Source of the DNA: CAINEC01 sp046052065 | GTDB taxonomy: Bacteria > Bacteroidota > Bacteroidia > AKYH767-A > OLB10 | Assembly: GCA_046052065.1 (NCBI GenBank) | Contig: JBJOND010000003.1 | Coordinates: 5,678-69,677, forward strand | DNA length: 64,000 nt | Reading direction: 5' to 3' | Shown: positions 1 to 7,859 of the stretch, in pieces | Layout of the letters: every line of letters begins with the position of its first letter | How positions within the stretch are numbered: position 1 is the stretch's first letter | Made by a program: the position numbers and the translations under genes | Notes under the pieces: generated by a model | What the model saw: the letters and a program-made list of their open reading frames with translations, nothing else | Databases searched by the model: none | What the model was told of the DNA's origin: nothing

Positions 1-1554
1 ACCGCCCGAAAAACTGAATTTGCCTTTTAAAACGCGAATCAAATAATCAAGATTAGCTACTATAGCCCATAATGAGGTCATGAATAAAATCGAGTGTTGA
101 ACTCTCGAGAATCCAACGTAAATTTCAAAAACTATAGTAACGATCAATGATATACTAAAGCTAACGGCCAATTTTTTTGCTACGACATTCCAGTCAGATT
201 GCTTCCATTTAAAGAACTGACTAACGGCTATCAGTAACGCAATAATCGCAGCTAAAGGTGTTTGCCATGAATTGTAAAAGTCAATCACATCAACTGGCGG
301 TGCCATTTTTAATCCGAAGACTTTATTGATAACAGGTATCGATGTTGTGAATGTAATCTGTATTGCAGAAATCAATAAAACTAACATTCCCATAAACATC
401 CAAAACTCACGACTGCTCAGAGCTTCATCTTCTGTTGGATTGCTAATTGCTTTTCGATGTACAATCAATAAAACGATAGTAAGTACAATGAAGAACAGCA
501 TGTATAACAGTAATTGTCCTGTCATTCCTAAGTTCGTAAATGCATGTACCGAGGTTTCACCAAGAATTCCACTACGAGTTAGAAAGGTAGAGTAGAGAAC
601 AAGAATGAACGATACAGCAAGTAACATGACTGCTGTGAATAAGGATGTTCCATTCTTTTTATAAATCAACATGACATGCGCTCCACCCACTAACGTAATC
701 CAAGGTACGAGCGATGCATTTTCAACTGGATCCCACGCCCAGAAACCACCAAAGCTTAGTGCTTCATATGCCCAAGCGCCACCCATTAAAATACCGATTC
801 CGAAAATGGCTATTCCGAAAAATGTCCAAGGCAGTGCTGGCTTAACCCACTCACGATACTGACGAGTTACTAATCCGCCCATTGCAAATGCAAACGGAAT
901 TGCAGTCGCGGCAAATCCTAAAAATAAAGTAGGAGGGTGGATTACCATCCAATAGTTTTGTAATAACGGATTTAATCCACGACCATCTTTTAGCTTAGCT
1001 AAATAATCAGGCAGGTGTATAAATGGCAAGTTGGCAAAGTCAGGATGATTACGCAATAAGATAAAAGGGTTAGATCCAATTTTAATATCACCAAATTGTA
1101 ATCCCAGAAGCATTGATGCAAGAAATACCTGTATCATCATGATGAACATCATCGTTGGTGCTTCCCATTTTTTTCCTTTCCAAACTAACAAGATAGATAA
1201 TACAACATGCCACACTGTCCAGATTAAAAAACTTCCTTCTTGTCCTTCCCATAAACAAGCCCACATGTACTTTTCAGGAAGTGCGGTGCTTGAATGTTGC
1301 CATACATAATAGTATTCGAAATAATGTGATTGAATTAAATAAAACAACAACGATATAATTCCGAAAACGCTGCATGCATGAATGAAAAAACTAAATCGTG
1401 CTAGTTTATTCCATGATGGTGATTCTTCCTGATTGCGATAAATCTGAAAAGCGTATGATAACATTGCAACGATAGCAGCAGTGAATGATAAAACGACAAA
1501 TGCGTTTCCAATTTTGCCGAACATTAAATGCTCGTTTAAGTACTGTATTCCCAT
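1..1554 (-). CDS. ccmF: Cytochrome c maturation protein CcmF (partial, C-terminus beyond left edge)
   Basis: Heme lyase subunit that takes heme from CcmE and attaches it to CXXCH apocytochromes at the outer face of the inner membrane. I translated the minus strand from the ATG at 1554; the frame stays open to base 1 (518 codons). It shows many hydrophobic segments, the tryptophan-rich WWD-type motif (GGFWAWDPVENASLVPW, about residues 265-285) and the CcmF-typical stretch FLTRSGILGETSVHAF about 50 residues later. The start lies 17 bases downstream of the ccmE stop, so it is the last visible gene of the ccmBCDEF operon. The C-terminal part of the family is missing only because the window ends. 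Confidence 0.93.
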   Translation of the reverse strand, partial: MGIQYLNEHLMFGKIGNAFVVLSFTAAIVAMLSYAFQIYRNQEESPSWNKLARFSFFIHACSVFGIISLLFYLIQSHYFEYYYVWQHSSTALPEKYMWACLWEGQEGSFLIWTVWHVVLSILLVWKGKKWEAPTMMFIMMIQVFLASMLLGLQFGDIKIGSNPFILLRNHPDFANLPFIHLPDYLAKLKDGRGLNPLLQNYWMVIHPPTLFLGFAATAIPFAFAMGGLVTRQYREWVKPALPWTFFGIAIFGIGILMGGAWAYEALSFGGFWAWDPVENASLVPWITLVGGAHVMLIYKKNGTSLFTAVMLLAVSFILVLYSTFLTRSGILGETSVHAFTNLGMTGQLLLYMLFFIVLTIVLLIVHRKAISNPTEDEALSSREFWMFMGMLVLLISAIQITFTTSIPVINKVFGLKMAPPVDVIDFYNSWQTPLAAIIALLIAVSQFFKWKQSDWNVVAKKLAVSFSISLIVTIVFEIYVGFSRVQHSILFMTSLWAIVANLDYLIRVLKGKFSFSGG

Positions 1555-1571
1555 CTATGCTAAGAGCTTAT

Positions 1572-1991
1572 TTATTGAGGTCGCTGTGATTCGTTTGTCA
1601 TCTCCTGACTTTCGCTTTCTTCTGTTTTATTGTACTTCGAAGGACATTTCATTAAAACTTGCGATGCGATAAAATCATCACCTTTCATTTTTCCAACTAC
1701 CACAATTCGTTCTGCTTTTTCAAAATCTTGAGGTTTGGTTCCGTTGTAAAAAACCCTCTTTTCAGTTCCAATAGTATCTGTCATAAAAAAGCCAAACACG
1801 TTCGCATCTTTCTCTGGATTATAAATAAATTCTTTTTGAAGATTTACTTTGCCTATGATATGATATGTGCGATCTGGTTTTTCTGCAGCTGTATTAAAGC
1901 TTACATAGGTCCCTGATTCACTAACAGTACTGATAATAACGCCCAATAAAATGGCAATTAAAACTATTAAGGCGATGTGTATTTTTTTCAT
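1572..1991 (-). CDS. ccmE: Cytochrome c maturation protein CcmE, Cys-type heme chaperone
   Basis: Periplasmic heme chaperone of System I, 139 aa. One N-terminal membrane anchor (about residues 4-22) is followed by the OB-fold domain, with recognisable segments YHIIGKV, VFGFFMTD, RVFYNGTKP and IVVVGKM. Classical CcmE binds heme through the His of an H-D-E-N-Y type motif. At that place this protein reads LMKCPSKY, so Cys replaces His while the Tyr four residues later is kept (CxxxY). CxxxY CcmE is known from reduced System I* pathways such as that of Desulfovibrio. The tail after the motif is short, polar and Glu/Ser-rich. It sits between ccmD and ccmF in the same operon. Confidence 0.9.
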   Translation of the reverse strand: MKKIHIALIVLIAILLGVIISTVSESGTYVSFNTAAEKPDRTYHIIGKVNLQKEFIYNPEKDANVFGFFMTDTIGTEKRVFYNGTKPQDFEKAERIVVVGKMKGDDFIASQVLMKCPSKYNKTEESESQEMTNESQRPQ

Positions 1992-2017
1992 TTCGATTTA
2001 TCGAATCAAATGAGATT

Positions 2018-2239
2018 TTATTTCTGATTAATTTTTTCTTCGAGCTTAGTTACTTTTCTGTCTATCAGAATAACATAAGCAGTAAGGATGGTTATAACGA
2101 TAGCGGCTACTATAGCAACAACATAAATTTTTCCATTCGCATAAAGTCCGTCTGCCATCTCAACTTGATTTGCTTCTTGTGCATGTGCTGAAACTAACAC
2201 AAACAAAAACAGTATGGAAAGTATAATTGTTTTTTTCAT
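2018..2239 (-). CDS. CcmD-like small membrane protein
   Basis: A 73-aa protein. The reading frame is open further upstream, but the ATG at 2239 gives a clean signal peptide (MKKTIILSILFLFVLVSAHAQ) and begins just after the ccmC stop, so I prefer it over the longer form that would overlap ccmC. After the signal peptide there is one transmembrane helix (about residues 38-58) and a charged C-terminal tail (DRKVTKLEEKINQK). Size, topology and position between ccmC and ccmE match the CcmD family annotated in Bacteroidota. In that family CcmD helps release holo-CcmE from the CcmABC complex. Sequence similarity alone is weak because the protein is so short; the call rests mainly on context. Confidence 0.75.
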   Translation of the reverse strand: MKKTIILSILFLFVLVSAHAQEANQVEMADGLYANGKIYVVAIVAAIVITILTAYVILIDRKVTKLEEKINQK

Positions 2240-2241
2240 AA

Positions 2242-2940
2242 TTAATTTTCTTCTGTAACTTCTTTTATTCTTCGGATACGAACTTTTAAACTCATTAACC
2301 AAGTTCCTAATAAACACCAACCAATTACTGCAGGATAAAATACCATGCGCATATTCGAATCTAAATCGTATTTGTTGAAGCCTGGATTGCCTCCCTTACC
2401 AGGATGAAGCGAGTTATACATTTTGGGAATAACCATGATGAATACAAACATCATCACAAACGCAAAAATCGCATAGACACTGGCAATTTTTGCCTTTTTA
2501 TTTTCATCAGGAATTGCATTACGCAAAATAAAATAAGCAGCATACATTAAAATAGTAGCAGCTGTACCATTTAATTGCGGATCATTTGTCCAAGGTGCGC
2601 CCCATGTATAATTGGCCCAAACCATTCCTGTTATTAAACCAGCTGCTGCAAATACCATTGCCATTTTACCTGATTCTTCAGCAACGATGTCGTGATAGCG
2701 ATTTAAACTGCTCAAATATTTTATGGAATAAATTGCATTGATCAACATCAATAGCATCATCGCCATCCACATCGTAACATGAAAATATAAGTTTCGTATT
2801 GTTTCATGCAATACAACCATGGCAGGTACTTCGCCTATAAATCCGTAATAGCAGGTGTACACTAAACACACGATTGCGATGATTTTCCACCACCAAGCAC
2901 GAGCAATTTTGTTTTTGTAAAACGAGTCCATTTTATTCAC
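2242..2940 (-). CDS. ccmC: Heme exporter/heme handling protein CcmC
   Basis: Six-helix inner-membrane protein of 232 aa that loads heme onto CcmE. The tryptophan-rich periplasmic loop is visible as WANYTWGAPWTNDPQLNG (about residues 109-126). It is flanked by the two candidate axial histidines, in YFHV (His54) and in NSLHPGK (about residue 180). The length fits the CcmC family. Its start overlaps the 3' end of ccmB by 8 bases, and ccmD begins 3 bases after its stop, so the genes are almost certainly co-transcribed. An alternative ATG three codons inside is possible. Confidence 0.92.
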   Translation of the reverse strand: MNKMDSFYKNKIARAWWWKIIAIVCLVYTCYYGFIGEVPAMVVLHETIRNLYFHVTMWMAMMLLMLINAIYSIKYLSSLNRYHDIVAEESGKMAMVFAAAGLITGMVWANYTWGAPWTNDPQLNGTAATILMYAAYFILRNAIPDENKKAKIASVYAIFAFVMMFVFIMVIPKMYNSLHPGKGGNPGFNKYDLDSNMRMVFYPAVIGWCLLGTWLMSLKVRIRRIKEVTEEN

Positions 2941-3595
2941 GCCAAAGATAAGGAAACAGTAAGTAGGATAGGAGTACAGTAATCAAATTTAAACTGATAA
3001 GTACGATAAATAATTGCTGATTAACCAACCAATCGAAACCGTTAATGGCATTCATTGAACATTGTATGATAATGCTTAAAAGTGGGAATAGCAATGGAAA
3101 TCCTAAAATAGCGAGCAAAGCAGCGTTATTATTGGCTTTAGAAACAATTCCTGCAACCATGGTTAATACAGTTGATAATCCGATGGAGCCTAATAAAATA
3201 CTTAATAGGTACTGAGCAGTTTGATCAATACTGATGGGGAATATAAGCTGAAAAATAAAAAAGTTTACCAGTGATAGTCCACTAATTAAGAGTAAATTAT
3301 AGATAATCTTTGCAAGAATCAATTGCTTTGGCGAAAGCATGCTATAGTAATACAACTGTAATCCTTTTGAATCTTGTAAAAAGCTTTTAGCTATAGCATT
3401 TGTCGATGCAAATAACATAATTAGCCAAAATAAAGAATTCCAAGTTGTTAAATCGATGGTTTGTTGAAATGCGAGGTAGGTAACAAAAATACTGGCTAGT
3501 GAATAAATTAACAGGGCTGTAATGGATTGTTTATTTTTCCATTCTAACCTCGCTTCTAAAAGCACAAGTTGAGCAACTTTTCGACTAAACGACAT
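2933..3595 (-). CDS. ccmB: Heme ABC exporter membrane protein CcmB
   Basis: Membrane subunit of the CcmAB ABC transporter, 220 aa with about six hydrophobic segments. The N-terminal cytoplasmic stretch (VLLEARLEWKNKQS) and the block LQLYYYSMLSPKQLILAKI are typical of CcmB. It is the first gene of the ccmBCDEF operon. No ATP-binding subunit (ccmA) lies upstream: the next gene is bshB1 on the other strand, 119 bases away. CcmA must be encoded elsewhere or be absent. Confidence 0.88.
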   Translation of the reverse strand: MSFSRKVAQLVLLEARLEWKNKQSITALLIYSLASIFVTYLAFQQTIDLTTWNSLFWLIMLFASTNAIAKSFLQDSKGLQLYYYSMLSPKQLILAKIIYNLLLISGLSLVNFFIFQLIFPISIDQTAQYLLSILLGSIGLSTVLTMVAGIVSKANNNAALLAILGFPLLFPLLSIIIQCSMNAINGFDWLVNQQLFIVLISLNLITVLLSYLLFPYLWRE

Positions 3596-3602
3596 TTCAA
3601 TG

Positions 3603-3634
3603 CAAAGGTGCTATTTAATTTAATAATATTGCAA
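3603..3634 (-). promoter_or_regulatory. Candidate promoter of the ccm operon
   Basis: On the minus strand TTG (3634-3632) is followed after 21 bases by CACCTTTG (3610-3603), one mismatch from the Bacteroidota -7 element TAnnTTTG. It ends 7 bases before the ccmB ATG, so the transcript would have a very short leader. Confidence 0.4.
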
Positions 3635-3671
3635 AAAAATAGACTCGAAAAAGCGAATCTTTTATTCGAAT

Positions 3672-3700
3672 TTGTTTGTTTTTTATGTCAATGTAATTTG
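3672..3700 (+). promoter_or_regulatory. Candidate promoter of bshB1
   Basis: TTG (3672-3674), then 18 bases, then GTAATTTG (3693-3700). The -7 element has one mismatch to TAnnTTTG. It lies 14 bases upstream of the bshB1 ATG and diverges from the ccm promoter. Confidence 0.4.
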
Positions 3701-3714
3701 TTTAATTTTCAATT

Positions 3715-4440
3715 ATGATAAAGCTCGATATATTAGCCTTTGGTGCGCATCCCGACGATGTAGAGTTAGGCGCAGGAGGAACAATTGCCTTGGAGGTTGC
3801 TAATGGTAAAAAAGTGGGAATTATCGACTTAACCCGTGGTGAACTTGGTTCGAGAGGTAGTGCTGATATTCGTGATAAGGAAGCAATTGAAAGTGCTCGT
3901 ATTCTTGGAGTTGAAATGCGTCTGAACTTAGGGCTTCGTGATGGATTTTTTCTGGATAATGAAGTAAATCAGTTAGAGGTAATTAAGTGGATCCGTTATT
4001 TTAAACCGGAAGTCGTTTTGTGTAACGTGGTTAGCGATCGTCATACAGATCATGGAAAAGGCAGTAAGCTGGTATCGACAGCTTGTTTTTTATCAGGATT
4101 AAGAAAAATCGAAACACACTACGAAGGAATTTTGCAACAAGAATGGCGACCTAATGCGGTATATCATTACATACAAGACCATTATCATAAGCCTGACTTT
4201 GTTGTGGATGTAGAAAAATATCTTGATCAGAAGTTATCTGCAATTGGAGCATTTAAAAGTCAGTTTTATTCACTGGATCAAGATCAAAATGAACCACAGA
4301 CGTTAATTTCTACTAAAGAGTTTATGGATTTTGTAATGGCGCGCGGATTAGATTTCGGACGACCTATAAATTCTCGTTTTGGGGAAGGTTTTCTAATTGA
4401 AAGATCGATAGGTGTTAATTCTTTATTTGATATAAAGTAA
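3715..4440 (+). CDS. bshB1: Bacillithiol biosynthesis deacetylase BshB1
   Basis: Zinc-dependent LmbE/PIG-L family deacetylase of 241 aa. It converts N-acetylglucosaminyl malate to glucosaminyl malate in bacillithiol synthesis. The family motif AHPDDVELGAGG (residues about 11-22) carries the His and Asp metal ligands and the catalytic Asp. DLTRGELGSRG and the later SDRHTDHGKG, with further metal/active-site histidines, are also present. The N-terminal reading and length match BshB1 well, and better than the broader LmbE families. It is monocistronic, ended by a strong bidirectional terminator, and divergent from the ccm operon. bshA and bshC are not in this window. Confidence 0.9.
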   Translation: MIKLDILAFGAHPDDVELGAGGTIALEVANGKKVGIIDLTRGELGSRGSADIRDKEAIESARILGVEMRLNLGLRDGFFLDNEVNQLEVIKWIRYFKPEVVLCNVVSDRHTDHGKGSKLVSTACFLSGLRKIETHYEGILQQEWRPNAVYHYIQDHYHKPDFVVDVEKYLDQKLSAIGAFKSQFYSLDQDQNEPQTLISTKEFMDFVMARGLDFGRPINSRFGEGFLIERSIGVNSLFDIK

Positions 4441-4466
4441 CAGCGTTTTTTTAAGTTAATACAAAT

Positions 4467-4500
4467 AAAAAACCCTGTAGTGAAAACTACAGGGTTTTTT
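4467..4500. terminator. Bidirectional intrinsic terminator
   Basis: A perfect 14-bp stem (4467-4480 pairing with 4487-4500), GC-rich near the loop, with an A run on the left side and a T run on the right. It can therefore stop transcription of bshB1 (plus) and of the convergent secreted-protein gene (minus). Confidence 0.9.
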
Positions 4501-4519
4501 AATATTAGTGATATACTAA

Positions 4520-6439
4520 TTACTTAACCATTAAAGTGCGAGTTAATTTCTCAGCACCAACTGTTACAGAGTAAGTATATAATCCTGCATTGAAACCAGC
4601 AAGGTCTAATGTGATTACGTTAGTACCAGCGTTTAAGTTGTTTAACGTTTCAGTCTTAACTAATTTACCTAATACGTTATATAGTTCAACTGTTACATCA
4701 GAATTAGCATTTAAATTCAATTCGAAACGAGTTGTACCGTTAACTGGGTTAGGGTAGTTTTGGCTCATTGTGAATGAATTTGCAGTAGCGATTTCAGAAA
4801 CACCAACTGGGTTAGTCCAAGATACGAAAATGATATCGTTAGTTGAAGTGTTTTGAGGACCATAAACTGAAGTATTGTTTACGAAATACTCAGGGCATGG
4901 GTCACGTTGATAAACGATGCTAACAGCGTTACCGTTGTTCTTAGCGATTGATGGCCAAACACCTTCTTGGTATTCTCCGTCACCACCTTGAGCAGCTGAA
5001 GGAACTAAATCTTCTGCAACAGACCAAGTAGCTCCCATATCTGAAGAGTACGTTAAGAAGATGTGACGTAATGCTGCATTGTAGTTAATAGTATCTGTAA
5101 CTTCAGAAACTGCTGAGTATACTAAAAATACGTTATTGTTACCATCAAATCCAATTTGTGGGTGAATTGTTAAACCACCATTGCCATAACGGCCAAAAGG
5201 AAGGTCTGTTCCGTTACCAACAGGTAATGTGAACTGTCCGTCACCATCTTGATCAACTAAACCAGCAACTTCAGCAGGTGCAGACATACCTTCATTCCAG
5301 TACATAATACCAGATGTAGTTAAGAATACTCCTAAAGAAGTACCAGCAGTTGTATCATCATCTAAACAACGCATTAAGCTCCATGTAGCGTGAACCATTC
5401 CATTATTGTCTAATGTTACGTTCATATCACCAGCATTTGATAAGATTGTATCACCAACTCCATCTCCATCAACGTCAGAGATAAGTGGAGCATAGTCAGC
5501 AGCAGTGTTGTAAGCAGCGATTGGAGCAGCTTCGATGATAGTTTTTGTCCAAGTTGTTCCGTTGTCTGTAGATTTCCACATAACAACATCGCACATAAGA
5601 TCACAAGCAGCGATAACTACCGTGTTTCCACTGCAATCGATGCTATAGTTTTCTGCACTGAAACCAGCATAGAAAGATGAATCACAACCAGGTAATACAA
5701 CGTGTTGAATATCCCAAGTAGCACCACCGTCTTGTGAACGAGAATAAGTTAAAGGACCATTTTGACCTAAAACTGGAGTTGTTCCTGAACCTTGTGAGTT
5801 TACGATAGCGTGTACTGTGTTGCCATTAGCTCCACCAGCTGCCATTCTGAACCATACGTCTGCTCCTGGAGTTGTTCCACCAGCTGGAGTGTAAGTCGTC
5901 CAAGCACCAGCACCTTTAGTTCTGGTTAATAAAACACCAGCACCAGATCCATTGTGAGCTAAAGAGAATTCATTACCACCAGATACAGCTATATTAGCAA
6001 ATCCAGTACGAACACCTTCAATACGCGCAGTAGGAATTGCTCCCCAAGCTGTACCATCATAATAGTTGTAACCAGTACCACGATCAGGGTATCCTGACTG
6101 GTTAGCTGAGAATGTCCAAGCTGCAGAAATAGTTCCGTCACCGTTGTTAACTAAACGACGAGCTGGTCCACGGTTAGATTGTAAATCATACAATGTGTTT
6201 CCAATTACAAACTCAGTTTGAGCTGAACTTGTTCTGTACGATTGAGAAACGCTTGCTGACGGTGCAGCAGGTACGCGCACTGGTGTGTAATTGTCAACGC
6301 CAGTTGTTTGCTTTTGAGCTTTAGCCACTTTGTTGTAACGGCTCGCATTCTTTAAGGTAACTTTGTTACCTGCGCGATTTTGAGCAGAAACAGAAAGTGC
6401 TACTGTTAATGCGATTCCGCAAAGTAGTAGTTTTTTCAT
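4520..6439 (-). CDS. Secreted Asp-box (sialidase-fold) protein with T9SS type A sorting domain
   Basis: A 639-aa exported protein. It has a signal peptide (MKKLLLCGIALTVALSVSAQ), then a beta-rich body with three Asp-box motifs of the sialidase/BNR beta-propeller type: SQDGGATW, STDNGTTW and SSDMGATW (about residues 235, 290 and 465). The last 80 residues form a T9SS type A C-terminal domain, with MSQNYPNPVN at its start and a GLYTYSV...LMVK ending. The propeller fold alone does not show enzyme activity: the Arg triad of true sialidases was not identified. The substrate is unknown. It is expected to leave the cell through the T9SS and be anchored or released. It has its own promoter and terminator. 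Confidence 0.85.
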   Translation of the reverse strand: MKKLLLCGIALTVALSVSAQNRAGNKVTLKNASRYNKVAKAQKQTTGVDNYTPVRVPAAPSASVSQSYRTSSAQTEFVIGNTLYDLQSNRGPARRLVNNGDGTISAAWTFSANQSGYPDRGTGYNYYDGTAWGAIPTARIEGVRTGFANIAVSGGNEFSLAHNGSGAGVLLTRTKGAGAWTTYTPAGGTTPGADVWFRMAAGGANGNTVHAIVNSQGSGTTPVLGQNGPLTYSRSQDGGATWDIQHVVLPGCDSSFYAGFSAENYSIDCSGNTVVIAACDLMCDVVMWKSTDNGTTWTKTIIEAAPIAAYNTAADYAPLISDVDGDGVGDTILSNAGDMNVTLDNNGMVHATWSLMRCLDDDTTAGTSLGVFLTTSGIMYWNEGMSAPAEVAGLVDQDGDGQFTLPVGNGTDLPFGRYGNGGLTIHPQIGFDGNNNVFLVYSAVSEVTDTINYNAALRHIFLTYSSDMGATWSVAEDLVPSAAQGGDGEYQEGVWPSIAKNNGNAVSIVYQRDPCPEYFVNNTSVYGPQNTSTNDIIFVSWTNPVGVSEIATANSFTMSQNYPNPVNGTTRFELNLNANSDVTVELYNVLGKLVKTETLNNLNAGTNVITLDLAGFNAGLYTYSVTVGAEKLTRTLMVK

Positions 6440-6513
6440 GTTAAATGGTTTTAGTTATTGATTGTTAATTTAAATAATTTATTGTTATTCGGGTTGTAAA
6501 AACACTCGAACTA

Positions 6514-6543
6514 CAAATCTAATAGTTTTTCGTTTATTTCCAA
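6514..6543 (-). promoter_or_regulatory. Bacteroidota-type promoter of the T9SS cargo gene
   Basis: On the minus strand TTG (6543-6541), 19 bases, then an exact -7 element TAGATTTG (6521-6514). It lies 74 bases upstream of the ATG at 6439, giving a leader of about 65-70 nt. Confidence 0.7.
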
Positions 6544-6563
6544 GTAATGATTTGTGTTTTTAC

Positions 6564-7859
6564 CTAGAGAAAGTTTTCAACAAAAAAATAAAGTAAAATC
6601 GTGATTATTGTGAATATAATCCACTTGCCAAAATTTGTATATTGTTGAAAATCAATTTTTAGCCTTTTAAGTTGATAGGCAAGGATTAATTTTTCACTCA
6701 AAAATGCCACAAAAGTCCCATAAGCAATTCCAATAATTCCAAATTTCCACATTAAAATTACACTAGAAAAGATGTTAATAATGACTTCCCAATAGGCTGT
6801 TTTTAAAATTAAATCACGTCGATTGATAGCCATTAATACAGATTGAGGAAAAATCATTCTACTGACAATTAATAAGAGGTAAATATTGAAAATACTAGCA
6901 CTTTGTTCAAATACATTACTAAAAAGTAATGGATACAAAAATTTACTGCAAACTAAAAAGACCCATGTTAGTGGGAATAGCACATTCATTAGTCGTGAAC
7001 TTTGATGCTTTAAATCCTCAAGACCTGTTTTCAAATTATCTTGTTTTGCAATCTGACTTACCATTGCAAGACTGAGTGAATTTGCTAGTAGCAACGATAG
7101 TGGAAATTCTTTTGCTCCGTATTTGAAAATGGCAAAGGATTCACTTCCGAAATAATTAAGAACTAAAAAGCTATCGATATAGTCTGCTGATCCACTTATT
7201 AATAATCCGAAAATAAGTGGACTACATGACTTTAAAAATGACCAGTCTGGTTTAACTGTTAATCGGATTTTTTCGGATTGTAAATTGTAAATAAAAACTA
7301 GTGTTTTCCAAAGTGATATTCCAACCAGCGCATAGGTAAAGTTTTTAATTGTAGGATTCGTAAGTACTACGACTACCACTGCTAACAACTGTACACAAAA
7401 ATTACCAATAGCATATAATGTTAGTTTGTTGGTGTTTTCTTTTATCAGATAATAATGTTCGTTGAAAAAAGTTAAGGTGTTAAGTAATATGAAAGAGCCA
7501 ATTAATAGGATTGTAGGGTAGCCCAAACTGTAAGAATCATCAACTATTATAAGATAGGTAATTGCTACTATTGAAGATATAATTCCAAGGAAAAACTGAG
7601 TGCTTATTGTCCTGGATAATAGTCCGTTTTTATCTGATTCTTTGTGATAGTTTGAAAGTAAGGTTTGATAGATACCCCCAACCCAAAAGAAGCTAACAAT
7701 AGCGCCTAAAAACAAAATGAATTCATATTGTCCGATAATAGGTAATGGAACACCAAATTTTGCCAATATAATTCCCGATAGGAATAGTCCTGCATACCTC
7801 GCAATCTGAAAGAACTGGAGATAATTAGCAATTGTCAACTTGTTGAATAGTTTTTGCAC
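6564..7859 (-). CDS. Polysaccharide/oligosaccharide flippase (Wzx-like, MOP superfamily)
   Basis: Integral membrane protein of 431 aa with about 12 hydrophobic segments spread over its whole length. The N-terminal pattern (ANYLQFFQIARYAGLFLSG) resembles the polysaccharide biosynthesis export family. Such proteins flip lipid-linked glycan units across the inner membrane. There are no glycosyltransferases next to it. Instead it directly follows the copper ATPase gene (one base between stop and start), so co-transcription with that gene is likely but functional linkage is doubtful. The substrate cannot be inferred. Confidence 0.75.
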   Translation of the reverse strand: MQKLFNKLTIANYLQFFQIARYAGLFLSGIILAKFGVPLPIIGQYEFILFLGAIVSFFWVGGIYQTLLSNYHKESDKNGLLSRTISTQFFLGIISSIVAITYLIIVDDSYSLGYPTILLIGSFILLNTLTFFNEHYYLIKENTNKLTLYAIGNFCVQLLAVVVVVLTNPTIKNFTYALVGISLWKTLVFIYNLQSEKIRLTVKPDWSFLKSCSPLIFGLLISGSADYIDSFLVLNYFGSESFAIFKYGAKEFPLSLLLANSLSLAMVSQIAKQDNLKTGLEDLKHQSSRLMNVLFPLTWVFLVCSKFLYPLLFSNVFEQSASIFNIYLLLIVSRMIFPQSVLMAINRRDLILKTAYWEVIINIFSSVILMWKFGIIGIAYGTFVAFLSEKLILAYQLKRLKIDFQQYTNFGKWIIFTIITILLYFFVENFL

